Shown here one piece after another: positions 25,423 to 34,919 of a DNA stretch of 64,000 nucleotides. The stretch's first letter is position 1, and the number at the start of each line of letters is the position of its first letter. The notes below the pieces were generated by a model. The model worked only from the letters and a program-made list of their open reading frames with translations, made no database searches and was not told where the DNA came from. The position numbers and the translations under genes are program-made. Source of the DNA: Phycisphaerales bacterium (GTDB lineage: Bacteria > Planctomycetota > Phycisphaerae > Phycisphaerales > UBA1924); assembly GCA_007693785.1 (NCBI GenBank), contig RECY01000023.1:144558-208557 (forward strand). The letters are read 5' to 3'.

Positions 25423-27450
25423 ATGACACCAGATCACCGCGTAACGGTCCTCCCCGCCGCCTCGGACACCGGCTCGATGGAACAGCAGCGCTGGACCCTC
25501 CAGGACGCCGCCGACCTCTACGGCGTCGACGCGTGGGGCGCGGGCTACGTCGCCGTCACACCCCGCGGCACCATCGAAGTCCGCCCCACGCAGGACCCCA
25601 GCGACGCGATCGACCTCGACGAGGTCATCGAGGGCCTCGCCGAGCGCGGCTTCACGACCCCCGTCCTCCTCCGCTTCCCCGACCTGCTCCGCCACCGGCT
25701 CCAGACCATCCGCGACGCCTTCGACACCGCGATCGCCGACAACGAATACACGAATACCTACCGCGGCATCTACCCGATCAAGGTCAACCAGAGCGCCCAC
25801 CTCGCCGAGGCGATGCGCACCTTCGGCAAGGAAGTCGGCTTCGGGCTCGAAGCCGGGAGCAAGCCCGAACTGCTCGCCGTCCTCGGGCTCACCGCCCAGC
25901 CCGGCTACGAGCAGACCGTCGTCATCTGCAACGGGTACAAGGACGAGGAATACCTCGAGACGGCCGTTCTCGCGACCAAGCTCGGGCGCGAGGTCGTGCC
26001 CGTCATCGAGCGGTTCCGCGAGCTTGAGCACCTGATCGCGGCGGCCGAGAAGCACGGCGTCCGCCCGCGCATCGGCGTCCGGTGCAAGCCTTCCAGCCGC
26101 GGGCAGGGACGCTGGGGCGCCTCCACCGGCGAGCGCAGCAAGTTCGGGCTCAGCGCAACCGAAATGCTCAGCCTCGTCGAACGCCTCAAGCGCCACAACA
26201 TGCTCGACTGCCTCAACCTGCTCCACTTCCACATCGGCAGCCAAGTCCCGGACATCCGACGCTTCAAGGACGCCGTCAGCGAGCTCGCCCGCGTCTACGT
26301 CGAGCTCGTGCGCCTCGGCGCGCCCATGGGGCGGATCGACGTCGGCGGGGGGATGGGCGTCGATTACATCGGCTCGGGCTCGGCCCGCGACGGGAGCATG
26401 AACTACTCCGTCGCCGAGTACGCCAGCGACGTCGTCCACCGCATCAAGACCGTCTGCGACGAGGCCGACGTCCCCCACCCGGAGATCCTCACCGAGTCCG
26501 GGCGCGCGATGGTCGCGCACTCCTCGATCCTGATCTTCGACGTCTTCGGGCGGACACGCTTCACCGCCGACCCGGATATGGCGAGCGTCCGAGCCCTCAT
26601 CGAGGACCCGGGCGATAACACCCCCCAGCCCGTCGCCGACCTCGCCGACGCCTTCGAGCGCCTGCCTAGCACCGATACCGCCGACGACCCGGCGGCGTAC
26701 CTCGTCGAGATCTGGCACGACGCCGAGGGCGCGCGCGACGACGCCGAGAACCTCTTCGGCTACGGGCACCTCAGCCTCACCGCCCGCGGGGCGGTCGAGC
26801 GCCTGCACGCCGCGATCGGTCGCGGGGTCATGGCCGCCGCGCAGCGACTCGAGATCGAACGCGAAGAGTTCGACGCCCTCCCCGACCGCTTTAGCGACCT
26901 CTACTACGCCAACCTCAGCATCTTCCAATCCATCCCCGACTCGTGGGCGATCGACCAGCTCTTCCCCGTCTGCCCCATCCACCGCCTCGAGGAGCGCCCC
27001 ACACGCCTCGGCACCTTCGCCGACCTCACCTGCGACTCCGACGGCAAGCTCGACCACTTTCCCAACCCCGACGGCGGGCCCACGCGCCGCACCCTCCCCA
27101 TGCACGAGGTCCGCGAGGGCGAGCCCTACCGACTCGCCGTCTTCATGGTCGGCGCGTACCAGGAAGTCCTCGGCGACCTCCACAACCTCTTCGGCGACAC
27201 CCACGCCGTCCACGTCCAGCTCGACGACGAATCCGGCTGGGCGATCGAGGACGTGGTCAACGGCGACACCGTCCGCGAGGTGCTCGAATACCTTCAGTAC
27301 GACGTCGCCGACCTCCGCGAGGCCGTGCGCCGTGAGGTCGAACGCGCGATCCGCAAGAACGTCCTCACCCCGCGCGACGGGCAGGACTTCCTCCGCCATT
27401 ACGACGACGGGCTCGACGGCTACACCTACCTCGAGGACCACCCGCGGTGA
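25423..27450 (+). CDS. speA: Biosynthetic arginine decarboxylase
   Basis: Converts arginine to agmatine, the first step of the agmatine route to putrescine. The 675-residue length is usual for the SpeA class (PLP fold type III). Visible motifs: YRGIYPIKVNQ (about 109-119, PLP lysine), GLEAGSKPEL, IGVRCKPSSRGQGRW, HFHIGSQVPDIRRFK, IDVGGGMGVDY (PLP phosphate binding), ILTESGRAMVAHSS, and near the C-terminus DLTCDSDGKLDHF and VGAYQEVLGDLHNLFGDTH. The gene opens a tight same-strand series; its TGA overlaps the GTG of thiL. Confidence 0.97.
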   Translation: MTPDHRVTVLPAASDTGSMEQQRWTLQDAADLYGVDAWGAGYVAVTPRGTIEVRPTQDPSDAIDLDEVIEGLAERGFTTPVLLRFPDLLRHRLQTIRDAFDTAIADNEYTNTYRGIYPIKVNQSAHLAEAMRTFGKEVGFGLEAGSKPELLAVLGLTAQPGYEQTVVICNGYKDEEYLETAVLATKLGREVVPVIERFRELEHLIAAAEKHGVRPRIGVRCKPSSRGQGRWGASTGERSKFGLSATEMLSLVERLKRHNMLDCLNLLHFHIGSQVPDIRRFKDAVSELARVYVELVRLGAPMGRIDVGGGMGVDYIGSGSARDGSMNYSVAEYASDVVHRIKTVCDEADVPHPEILTESGRAMVAHSSILIFDVFGRTRFTADPDMASVRALIEDPGDNTPQPVADLADAFERLPSTDTADDPAAYLVEIWHDAEGARDDAENLFGYGHLSLTARGAVERLHAAIGRGVMAAAQRLEIEREEFDALPDRFSDLYYANLSIFQSIPDSWAIDQLFPVCPIHRLEERPTRLGTFADLTCDSDGKLDHFPNPDGGPTRRTLPMHEVREGEPYRLAVFMVGAYQEVLGDLHNLFGDTHAVHVQLDDESGWAIEDVVNGDTVREVLEYLQYDVADLREAVRREVERAIRKNVLTPRDGQDFLRHYDDGLDGYTYLEDHPR

Positions 27451-28457
27451 CCACCCCGCCCGCCAGCGCGAGCCCCGACACCCGGCCCGGCACCCCGCGC
27501 GACACCCCGGGCGACACCCCGGGCGAAAACCGTCTCCTCGAGCACATCGAACAACGCACCCGCGCCCTCTTCGCGACGCGACCCGACGTCCCCGTCGGCC
27601 CGGGCGACGACTGCGCCGTCATCCGCACGCCCGCCGGCGATGACCTGCTCATCACCGTCGATCAGCTCGTCGCGGGCGTTCATTTCGACCCCGCGACCAC
27701 CTCGCCCGATCAGATCGCCCGCAAAGCCGTCGCGCGATCGGTCAGCGACATCGCCGCGATGGGCGGCTCCTGCTGGCTCGCGACCGCGACCGCGCTGCTG
27801 CCCCAGGGCTACGCGGACGCGCAGGAGCTGTTCGATCGCGTTCACGCGCACGCCGAGGCGTTCGGGTGCCCCGTCGTCGGGGGCGACATCGCCTCGGGTC
27901 CGTCGTCCCCACTGACGCTGACGGTGACCGTTTTGGGCCGCCCGCACCCCGCCCGCGGGGTGGTGCGGCGCAGCGGCGCGAAGCCCGGCGATCGCGTCTA
28001 CGTCACGGGGCGTCTCGGGGGCTCGCTCGCCTCCGGGCGTCACCTGCGGTTTGAGCCGCGACTGCACGAAGCGCGATGGCTCTGCGACACCCTGGGCGAC
28101 CGCCTGCACGCGATGATCGATCTCTCCGACGGGCTCGGCCTCGACGCCGACCGCCTCGCCCGCGCCTCCGGCGCGGATCTGGAGCTCGACGCCGCCGTCA
28201 TCCCGCAGCACGCCGACTGCCCCGGCTGGCGGGCCGCGATGAGCGACGGCGAGGACTACGAGCTCCTGTTCACCTGCGACCCGGACGCGACCCTCCCCGA
28301 CCGCTGCCCGGGCCCGGACGCCGACACGCCCGGCCCCAGCCTCCGATGGATCGGACGCGTCCTCGAACCACGCGACACCCGGGCCCCGCACGCCCGTGTT
28401 GTCGATGAAAAAGGCGAGCAACGCCCCGTCCGCCACATGGGCTTCGAGCACGCCTGA
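27447..28457 (+). CDS. thiL: Thiamine-monophosphate kinase
   Basis: Phosphorylates thiamine monophosphate to the active cofactor TPP, using ATP. 336 residues of the PurM/ThiL fold: GDDCAVI (about 53), LLITVDQLVAGVHF, AVARSVSDIAAMGG, VVGGDIASGP, DRVYVTGRLGGS, MIDLSDGLGLDADRLAR and MSDGEDYELLFTCD. The first 30 residues are a low-complexity leader with repeated DTP units (PRDTPGDTPGE). GTG 27447 overlaps the speA stop by four bases, arguing for translational coupling. Confidence 0.95.
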   Translation: MTTPPASASPDTRPGTPRDTPGDTPGENRLLEHIEQRTRALFATRPDVPVGPGDDCAVIRTPAGDDLLITVDQLVAGVHFDPATTSPDQIARKAVARSVSDIAAMGGSCWLATATALLPQGYADAQELFDRVHAHAEAFGCPVVGGDIASGPSSPLTLTVTVLGRPHPARGVVRRSGAKPGDRVYVTGRLGGSLASGRHLRFEPRLHEARWLCDTLGDRLHAMIDLSDGLGLDADRLARASGADLELDAAVIPQHADCPGWRAAMSDGEDYELLFTCDPDATLPDRCPGPDADTPGPSLRWIGRVLEPRDTRAPHARVVDEKGEQRPVRHMGFEHA

Positions 28458-28510
28458 TCAGCCCCCGACACCCCCGCGCCACACCGCGCCCCGACGCGAA
28501 CAATCCACCG

Positions 28511-29212
28511 ATGCCCCCGACCGAGATCATCGACCGACACTGCCCCGACGAGCGCGCCACCCGACGCCTCGGCCTCGACCTCGGCGCGGTGCTTCGACCG
28601 GGCGACGCCCTCGAACTCGTCGGCCCCCTCGGCGCGGGCAAGACCACGCTCGTCCGCGCTATCGCCGAGGGCCTCGGGCTCGACACCCAGGCCGTCAGCA
28701 GCCCGACCTACGTCATCGTCCACGAGTACGCCGAACCGCGCCCGAGCGATCCGGACGAGGACGACGACGACCGCCCCGCCCCGCCGACACTCGTCCACGC
28801 CGATTTCTATCGACTGGGCGAAGCCGACGAGCTCGACGCGCTCGGGTGGGACCGCCTCACTTCCCCGGACGCGCGCACGATCATCGTCGCGGAGTGGCCC
28901 GAACGCGCCCCGGGCGCGCTCGACGCCCAGCCCGGCGGCGTCGCCCGCCTCACCATCGAGCCGACCGGCGCGACCACCCGCGACGTGCGTCTCGAGATCC
29001 CCGACTCGTGGCGCGACCGGGCCGCCTTCGACGCCCTCCGCCCGCGAGCCGCCACCGTCTGCCCGGTGACCGGGCGGCCCGTGCCCGTCGAGAGCCCCAC
29101 GTGGCCCTTCGCCGATGAGAAGGCTCGCCTCGCCGACCTCGACCGCTGGTTCACCGAGCAGTACACCGTGAGCCGCGAGATCCGCGAGACCGATCTCGAA
29201 CTCGGCGACTGA
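28511..29212 (+). CDS. tsaE: TsaE tRNA t6A ATPase with degenerate YacG-like C-terminal domain
   Basis: The N-terminal 150 residues are TsaE, the ATPase that powers N6-threonylcarbamoyladenosine formation on tRNAs with TsaB/TsaD: Walker A GPLGAGKTT at 38-46, SSPTYVIVHEY, LVHADFYRL and the conserved W in AEWPERA. The protein is 233 residues against the usual 140-160. Residues 184-233 (CPVTGRPVPVESPTWPFADE, then KARLADLDRWF) follow the pattern of the gyrase inhibitor YacG (CPxCxKPV...PFCSxRCxxxDLxxW), but only the first of four zinc-ligand cysteines remains. The fusion and the loss of zinc binding are inferred from motif comparison. It lies 53 bases after thiL. Confidence 0.88.
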   Translation: MPPTEIIDRHCPDERATRRLGLDLGAVLRPGDALELVGPLGAGKTTLVRAIAEGLGLDTQAVSSPTYVIVHEYAEPRPSDPDEDDDDRPAPPTLVHADFYRLGEADELDALGWDRLTSPDARTIIVAEWPERAPGALDAQPGGVARLTIEPTGATTRDVRLEIPDSWRDRAAFDALRPRAATVCPVTGRPVPVESPTWPFADEKARLADLDRWFTEQYTVSREIRETDLELGD

Positions 29213-29265
29213 GCCCCCGACAGAGCGATGCCGCCGGATCGCCGGACGCCGGGTACGCTCCGGGC

Positions 29266-30021
29266 ATGAGCGTGCAAGCGGTGCAACCGGGCGCGGCGCC
29301 CTCGCCGATGGGCGAGCCCTTCGGGCTCTGGGCGTTGTTCGTGCAGTCGCTGGACGTCTTCACGCTCGTGCTCGTCGCCGGGTCGCTGTTCGCGGTCGCG
29401 TGGATCGTGCGCTGCGCGATCGAGGTGCGCGGGTCGCGGATTTTGCCGCCGTCTTCGGTCGCGAGCGCGCGCGCGCTCATCGCGGGCGCGGGCGACCGGG
29501 GCGCGTGGCGGAGGTTCGCCGAGAGCGAGGGGACATTCCTGGCGCTGGTGGTGCGCGCGGGGCTGGCGGCGTCCCCGCGCGGGCGCGCAGCCGTGCGAGA
29601 AGCGGCCGAACTCCGCGCCAGCGCCGAGACCGCGTCGTGGTTCCGTCGCATCGAGATCCTGAACGTCATCGGTAACCTCGCCCCGCTCGTCGGGCTCGCG
29701 GGGACCGTGTGGGGCATGATCCTCGCGTTCAGCTCGCTCAGCGCCGCCGGCGGGGAGGCCGGCCCGGGGGAGCTGAGCGCCGGGATCAGCAAGGCCCTGT
29801 TTCACACGCTGCTCGGGCTGCTGCTGGCGATCCCGTGCCTCCTGGCGTTCGGGTTGTTCCGCGCGGTGGTGGACCGGGCCTGCACCGAAGCGATGGTCCT
29901 CGCCTCAGAACTGGTCGAGCGTCTCCCACTCAGCGACAATTTAAGCAATGGGCCGATTAATGGCCCGGACGACGGGCCGAGAGACGAACCGGGCTCGCCC
30001 GGCGAGAAAGTGCGGGGCTGA
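29266..30021 (+). CDS. MotA/TolQ/ExbB proton-channel family protein
   Basis: A 251-residue inner-membrane protein. Three hydrophobic segments (about residues 26-44, 138-158 and 176-197) and the family core NLAPLVGLAGTVWGMILAFS...LFHTLLGLLLAIPCLLAFGLF mark it as an ExbB/TolQ channel subunit that uses proton-motive force with ExbD/TolR. Its C-terminus carries a low-complexity tail of Asn, Gly, Pro and Asp. Two ExbD genes follow immediately (3-base gap, then a 4-base overlap), so all three should be one complex. No TonB or receptor gene is nearby. Confidence 0.92.
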   Translation: MSVQAVQPGAAPSPMGEPFGLWALFVQSLDVFTLVLVAGSLFAVAWIVRCAIEVRGSRILPPSSVASARALIAGAGDRGAWRRFAESEGTFLALVVRAGLAASPRGRAAVREAAELRASAETASWFRRIEILNVIGNLAPLVGLAGTVWGMILAFSSLSAAGGEAGPGELSAGISKALFHTLLGLLLAIPCLLAFGLFRAVVDRACTEAMVLASELVERLPLSDNLSNGPINGPDDGPRDEPGSPGEKVRG

Positions 30022-30024
30022 GTC

Positions 30025-30447
30025 GTGCGCCGGCGCATCTTCCACGCCCCGCACGCGACGGGCAAGATCAACGTCACGCCCATGATCGACGTCGTGATGG
30101 TGCTGATCATCTTCTACCTGCTCGTCGGCAAGCTCGCCGGCGACCGACGCCCGCCGATGGCGCTCCCGACCAGCGCCGCGAGCGTCGAGCGATCCCCCAC
30201 CGACCCGATCATCGTGAACGTGCGCACACCCGCGAGCGACGCCCCGGCGCGCGATCTCCGCGTCGAGGTCGAGCAGCGCGAGCTCGGGCCCGAGGCGCTC
30301 GGCGTGCTCCTGCGCACCGCCGAGCCCGGGCGCGCCGTCCTCGTGCGCGCGCCGCGTGACGCGTCGTGGTCCTCGGTCGCGCCCGTGCTCCACGCCTGCC
30401 GGGACGCGGGGCGATCGGTGCGACTCGCGACGGAGCCCGCGCCGTGA
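30025..30447 (+). CDS. ExbD/TolR-type biopolymer transport protein, first copy
   Basis: A 140-residue single-pass protein. The N-terminal cytoplasmic part leads into KINVTPMIDVVMVLIIFYLL (about 14-33), with the membrane-embedded Asp needed for proton coupling, then a periplasmic ExbD domain with RTAEPGRAVLVRAPRDASW. GTG start three bases after the ExbB stop. It forms part of an ExbB-ExbD-ExbD gene cluster. Confidence 0.92.
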   Translation: MRRRIFHAPHATGKINVTPMIDVVMVLIIFYLLVGKLAGDRRPPMALPTSAASVERSPTDPIIVNVRTPASDAPARDLRVEVEQRELGPEALGVLLRTAEPGRAVLVRAPRDASWSSVAPVLHACRDAGRSVRLATEPAP

Positions 30448-30956
30448 GCGGGTCGCCCTTCCACGCCGAGCCGTCCGCCGACCGCGAGCAGGACTCGGCC
30501 CGCCCGCGCTCCTTGCGCCGTCGCGACGCCCGGGCCGTCTGGGACCTGCACATGGGCCCGAACATGACGCCGATGGTGGACGTCACGCTCGTGATCCTGA
30601 TCTTTTTCATGGCGAGCACCGCCTTCATCGGCCCGGAGTGGGTGCTCGAGCTCGCCCCGCGCGATCGCCCGACGCCCGCCAAAGCGCAGGCCGCCCCGCG
30701 CGGGCCCGCGCTCCCCGGCGCGACGTTCGAGATCCGCCTCGCCACCGACGCCGGGGGTGCACCGAGCCTTCAGGGGCTCGGGATCGAAACCGACGACCCG
30801 CGCGCGATGGCCCGAGCCGCGAGCGAGGTCGCGAGCGCCACCGACGGCGCCGAGTTCGTCCTCACCCCCGAACCCGCCACGCCATACCAGCTCGTGCTGC
30901 GCGCACACGAAGCGTTCCACGCGCTCGGCGTGCCGATCCGCGTCGCGACCGACTGA
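30444..30956 (+). CDS. ExbD/TolR-type biopolymer transport protein, second copy
   Basis: A 170-residue paralogue of the preceding gene, overlapping its stop by four bases (GTGA). The hydrophobic core NMTPMVDVTLVILIFFMAST keeps the membrane Asp. The periplasmic domain differs strongly from the first copy and has an Ala/Pro-rich linker, suggesting a heteromeric ExbD pair. A GTG start at 30444 is preferred because it couples directly to the upstream stop. The next gene is convergent, so the operon ends here. Confidence 0.9.
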   Translation: MSGSPFHAEPSADREQDSARPRSLRRRDARAVWDLHMGPNMTPMVDVTLVILIFFMASTAFIGPEWVLELAPRDRPTPAKAQAAPRGPALPGATFEIRLATDAGGAPSLQGLGIETDDPRAMARAASEVASATDGAEFVLTPEPATPYQLVLRAHEAFHALGVPIRVATD

Positions 30957-30965
30957 GGCGACGCC

Positions 30966-31454
30966 TCACAACCGCTCGCCGCGCGCGAACCGCGCCCCCA
31001 CCTCGCGCAGCAAGCTTGCGAGCGTGTCATACTTCATCAATCCCGCCGCCTCCTCGAGCGTCGCCCAGCGGCGTTCCCGCGTCGCCTGCTCGGCCCAGCG
31101 GTCCAACTCGCGATCCAGCGGCACCAGGAAAACCTCCACCTCGCACCGACCGCCCCACTTCTCGTAGCTGTACCGCCCGATCGGCTCGACCTCGGCCTTG
31201 CCGATCACGCCAGCCTCCTCTAACGCCTCGATCTCCGCCATCTGACGCGGCGACTTGCCCGGGTCGATCAGCCCCTTGGGGATCGTCCACCCGCCGGAGT
31301 TGGCCGTCACAATCACGCACTCGACCGCGCCGCCGCCGGGGGGGCGTCGGTAGACGAGAGCCGCGGCTTGCGGGGTGATGGGCATGGGGGCGCCGCCACC
31401 GGGGGTGTCCGGCGCGCGGCGGGGTTGGGATGACGGTGCCGAGCCGGGTTTCAC
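30966..31454 (-). CDS. Nudix hydrolase
   Basis: A 162-residue hydrolase of nucleoside-diphosphate-linked compounds. The Nudix box lies at about 61-83 (GLIDPGKSPRQMAEIEAL, then EEAGV), preceded by WTIPKG as in the MutT/diphosphoinositol-phosphatase branch. Two box positions are unusual: Lys for the first Glu and Ile for the Arg of REUxEE; the metal-binding EE pair is intact. GTG 31454 has GGGAGG eight bases upstream and is preferred to an internal ATG at 31385. It lies 37 bases downstream of glyA on the same strand. Confidence 0.88.
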   Translation of the reverse strand: MKPGSAPSSQPRRAPDTPGGGAPMPITPQAAALVYRRPPGGGAVECVIVTANSGGWTIPKGLIDPGKSPRQMAEIEALEEAGVIGKAEVEPIGRYSYEKWGGRCEVEVFLVPLDRELDRWAEQATRERRWATLEEAAGLMKYDTLASLLREVGARFARGERL

Positions 31455-31491
31455 AACGCATCCTCCCGCTCGTGCGTGCCGCTCGCGGGGC

Positions 31492-32808
31492 TCAGCCCCG
31501 GGCCGCGGCCGGCTCCCCTGTTGACCAGATCGGGTATCGCCCGCAGAGTTCGCGAACTTCTTCGCGCACGCGCCCGGTGACGGATGCAGCGCCCGCCGAA
31601 GTGAGGACCTGCTCGATCCAGTCGGCGATGCGGGCCATCTCGGGCTCGCGGAAGCCGCGGGTCGTGGCGGCCGGCGTCCCGAGGCGGACGCCGCTGGTCT
31701 GCTTGGGCGGTCGCGGGTCCTGCGGGACGCCGTTCTTGTTGCAGATGATGCCCGCGTTCTCCATCCACCGCTCGGCGTCGGCCCCGGTCAGCTCGGCGCT
31801 CTTCGGGCGAAGATCCACGAGCATGAGGTGGTTGTCCGTCCCGCCGCTGGAGATGCGGAAGCCGCGCTCGGTCAGGGCCGACGCCAGCGCCTTCGCGTTG
31901 ACCTTCACCTGCTGCTGATACCGCTTGAACTCGGGCTTCAACGCCTCGCCGAACGCGACGGCTTTCGCCCCGATGACGTGCATGAGCGGACCGCCCTGGG
32001 TGCCGGGGAAGAGGGCGCGGTTGAACTTCTTGGCGAGGTCTTCGTCGTTGGTGAGGAAGAGCCCGCCGCGCGGGCCGCGGAGGGTCTTGTGGGTCGTGGT
32101 CGTGACGACGTGGCAGTGCGGGAAGGGCGAGGGGTGCTCCCCGGCCGCAACGAGCCCGGCGATGTGCGCGATGTCCGCGTGCAGGATCGCCCCGCACTTG
32201 TCGGCGATCTCGCGGAACCGCTTGAAGTCGATCTCACGCGGATAGGCGCTGTAGCCGCACATCAATAGCTTGGGCTTGTGTGCCATGCACACACGCTCCA
32301 CGGCATCGTAATCGATCCGCTCAAAATCCGGGTGGGCCGTGTCGTAGTGCAGCGGGTAGTGGACGGGGTTGAACCACTTGCCGCTCATGTTGACCTTGAG
32401 CCCGTGGGAGAGGTGCCCGCCATCGGAGAGCTCAAGGCTCGCGAACGTGTCGCCGGGCTGGAGCAGCGCGAGGAACAGGGCCGCGTTGGCCTGCGCGCCC
32501 GAGTGCGGCTGCACGTTGGCGAATGCGCAGCCGAAGAGGCTCCGGGCCCGGTCGATCGCGATCGTCTCGATCTGATCGTGCCAGACGCACCCGCCGTAGT
32601 AGCGGGCCCCCGGGTACCCCTCGGCGTACTTGTTCGTCAGGCACGTCCCCATCGCGTGCATGACCGCGGGCGAGGCGTGGTTCTCGCTGGCAATGAGCTC
32701 GATGGTCGTGTCCTGACGCTCGCCCTCTTTCTCAATGAGGTTGGCGATCTCCGGATCGGCGTCGCGGAGAAGGGCGAGGACGTCGCTGGTGATGGGGTCG
32801 CTGCTCAT
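31492..32808 (-). CDS. glyA: Serine hydroxymethyltransferase
   Basis: PLP enzyme interconverting serine plus tetrahydrofolate with glycine plus methylene-tetrahydrofolate, the main source of one-carbon units. 438 residues with the full family set: [14 protein letters not shown] (about 38-51), [15 protein letters not shown] (about 59-73), [30 protein letters not shown] (about 211) and the PLP-lysine loop [15 protein letters not shown] (about 234-248). Start ATG 32808 gives the normal N-terminus. A possible cotranscript with the Nudix gene. Confidence 0.98.
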   Translation of the reverse strand: MSSDPITSDVLALLRDADPEIANLIEKEGERQDTTIELIASENHASPAVMHAMGTCLTNKYAEGYPGARYYGGCVWHDQIETIAIDRARSLFGCAFANVQPHSGAQANAALFLALLQPGDTFASLELSDGGHLSHGLKVNMSGKWFNPVHYPLHYDTAHPDFERIDYDAVERVCMAHKPKLLMCGYSAYPREIDFKRFREIADKCGAILHADIAHIAGLVAAGEHPSPFPHCHVVTTTTHKTLRGPRGGLFLTNDEDLAKKFNRALFPGTQGGPLMHVIGAKAVAFGEALKPEFKRYQQQVKVNAKALASALTERGFRISSGGTDNHLMLVDLRPKSAELTGADAERWMENAGIICNKNGVPQDPRPPKQTSGVRLGTPAATTRGFREPEMARIADWIEQVLTSAGAASVTGRVREEVRELCGRYPIWSTGEPAAARG

Positions 32809-32893
32809 GGGCGATTCTAGGGGTCGCCCGCCGCCCCAGTGCGGCCTAGCCCCGTGCCAAGGGCTCGCCCGGCGGGGTCCTTTCAGATCGGGT

Positions 32894-33847
32894 TCAGATC
32901 AGGGCCACCGCCATGAACAAGACGGCAAAGACGCCGACGATGCCCGCGATCACTGAGAGCAACGCCCAGACCAGCCAAGCCCTGTGCATGCGGAAACCAA
33001 CGACGAAGGCGCGATTCCAGTACCAGGCCAGCCAGACCGCGTAGGGCACGAGGCCGTACATCAATGCCTCGCCCACGTGTTCCGAAATATCGAAATAAGC
33101 CCAATAGAACCGCTCGCTGAGCGGGCTCGCGATCCCCCAACGGCTCTGATCAATCAGGGCGCGGGCGATGCCGACGAGCGAATAGCATGTTTCGACCGCC
33201 GCCAGCACGGTTGGCGCGATCAGCGCATAGGCCGCCGCTCGAGCGACGTGCGCCACGCGCAGCTTCGCGAGCCGGCGGCTCTTGACCAGCGCCAGCAGCA
33301 CCGCGGGGTACGCCAGCGCCGGGAGCGTCAGCACGACCAGGATCATCAGGATCACATCCAGGTGCCAGTCGATCCCACCACCCACAACGGACCCGTACGG
33401 GAGGAGCAGCCCGGCCCGTGCGAAAAGGTGGAAGTACGGATCGCTCCAAGACTCGGCCCCTGACAGCAGCAAAGCCGCGAAGAACGAGACCCGGGCGATG
33501 AACCCCAGCAGCAAGAACATCACCGGCAGCCCGACCGCCCACGCCACGAGCCGCCCGGGCCGGATCTCATGGTGCAACTCCACGCGCCGCCAGAACCGGT
33601 TCGGCAGCACAAGCCACCCGATTGTGCGCACGAACGCCGCCGGCAGCCGCCCCCGCGGCTCGTGCTCCCAAAACCCCGCCAGCCGCCCGTAGGCCGGGTT
33701 CAGCACGTCGCGGCACAGGAACCCCTCCCCGCACTCCGAACACGTCAGTTCCATCGGGCACCGCGACGGCTCCAGACGGCCCCACGACGCGACCTCCCCC
33801 GAAAGGTCGTAGCCGCAGCGGGGGCAGGATGGAGACGATGCCGGCAC
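32894..33847 (-). CDS. Zinc-ribbon multi-pass membrane protein, tandem paralogue 1
   Basis: A 317-residue protein of unknown function. Residues 7-45 form a cysteine cluster, [20 protein letters not shown] followed by [11 protein letters not shown], with CxxC plus CPMELxCxxC spacing that fits a zinc ribbon. [20 protein letters not shown] and about six hydrophobic segments follow, ending with [12 protein letters not shown] 33847 aligns with the starts of the two paralogues. It is the most 3' of three tandem copies sharing the ribbon, the FWEHEPR block and the AWYWN motif. The role is unknown; the ribbon suggests a cytoplasmic regulatory or nucleic-acid/protein contact. Confidence 0.8.
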   Translation of the reverse strand: MPASSPSCPRCGYDLSGEVASWGRLEPSRCPMELTCSECGEGFLCRDVLNPAYGRLAGFWEHEPRGRLPAAFVRTIGWLVLPNRFWRRVELHHEIRPGRLVAWAVGLPVMFLLLGFIARVSFFAALLLSGAESWSDPYFHLFARAGLLLPYGSVVGGGIDWHLDVILMILVVLTLPALAYPAVLLALVKSRRLAKLRVAHVARAAAYALIAPTVLAAVETCYSLVGIARALIDQSRWGIASPLSERFYWAYFDISEHVGEALMYGLVPYAVWLAWYWNRAFVVGFRMHRAWLVWALLSVIAGIVGVFAVLFMAVALI

Positions 33848-33885
33848 GCGGAAATCATAACTTCTGATCGCGCCCCGCACCCGGC

Positions 33886-34860
33886 TCAAAATAGTGGGGG
33901 CAAGAACACTACCGCGATGCGAGCCCCGACGCCGACCGCGAGCATCGCAGCCGCGAGCAGTGCCCATGCCCAGAGGACGCCGCGCATTTTGCAGCCGACG
34001 ACCATCGCCTGATGCCAGTACCACGCGAGCCAGATCATGTACACGTAGAAAAAGTAATGCTTCAAATAGCTCATCGGCTGTGATGCGCTGAGCTGCCCCC
34101 GCCACAAGGCGTAGTTCACGAACACTTCATCAACCCCACGAGAGCCCACCATCGTCACCGGCTGCACGATCACGCGCGAGGTCACCACGACCGAGTACCC
34201 GAGTTCGATCAACGCCGCGAGAATAAAGATCACGAGCCCGTACGGCGCGGCCCGCATCACGACCGCGGCCCGCATCGCGTCACGCCATACCGCGAACCAC
34301 GCCAACAGGGCCGCCGGATAGACGAGCGCCATCACCATGTACGGCAGGAGCGTGAAGACGAGCAGGAAATAAGCATCGGACCAGTCGTACCCGAACTGAC
34401 TGTGCGTCCCGAAGGGAAGCGTGTAGATATCGCTGAGGCTCGCGTGGTAGCTGGGATTGAGCCGGTCCGCGATCCCACGGAGCGGCAGCCACACAAAGCT
34501 CAGCGCCCGCACCCCCATCGCGAGCACGAGCAGGACGATCGGCACGCCGAGCACCCAGCCCACCAGACGCGCCGGACGCACCTCGTGGTGCCAGCGCAGG
34601 CGCCCCCAGAACCGGTTCGGGATCGCGAGCCACCCCAGCGTGCGCACGAACGCGCCCACCAGCCGCTCCCGCGGCTCGTGCTCCCAGAACCCCGGCAGGC
34701 GCGAGTCTGGCCACACCACCTCGCGCGACGCGGACGTCTGCCCGCACTCCGAGCACATGATCTCCATCGGGCATCGCGCCGGCTCCAGACGCGACCACGA
34801 CGCGGCCTCGCCGGAGAGGTCGTACCAGCAGTTCGGGCAGTACGAATAACAAGTCGCCAC
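33886..34860 (-). CDS. Zinc-ribbon multi-pass membrane protein, tandem paralogue 2
   Basis: A 324-residue paralogue of the genes on both sides. N-terminal ribbon CPNCWYDLSGEAASWSRLEP with CPMEIMCSECG, then FWEHEPRERLVGAFVRTLGW, about six membrane segments, and WLAWYWHQAMVVGCKMRG. The first pair reads CPNCW rather than CPRCG, but the four cysteines are intact. GTG start with GGGGAG nine bases upstream. The gap to the next paralogue is 38 bases, so the three are probably cotranscribed. Function unknown. Confidence 0.8.
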   Translation of the reverse strand: MATCYSYCPNCWYDLSGEAASWSRLEPARCPMEIMCSECGQTSASREVVWPDSRLPGFWEHEPRERLVGAFVRTLGWLAIPNRFWGRLRWHHEVRPARLVGWVLGVPIVLLVLAMGVRALSFVWLPLRGIADRLNPSYHASLSDIYTLPFGTHSQFGYDWSDAYFLLVFTLLPYMVMALVYPAALLAWFAVWRDAMRAAVVMRAAPYGLVIFILAALIELGYSVVVTSRVIVQPVTMVGSRGVDEVFVNYALWRGQLSASQPMSYLKHYFFYVYMIWLAWYWHQAMVVGCKMRGVLWAWALLAAAMLAVGVGARIAVVFLPPLF

Positions 34861-34919
34861 GCTTCCGATCTCCCCCGCTCACGGCCGGTGCGCCACGCTC
34901 GCACGCCGCCCGCACCGGC

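Noticed and set aside
25129..27441. Minus-strand frame of about 770 codons over speA
   Set aside because: Antisense to arginine decarboxylase; low-complexity Val/Glu/Asp composition.
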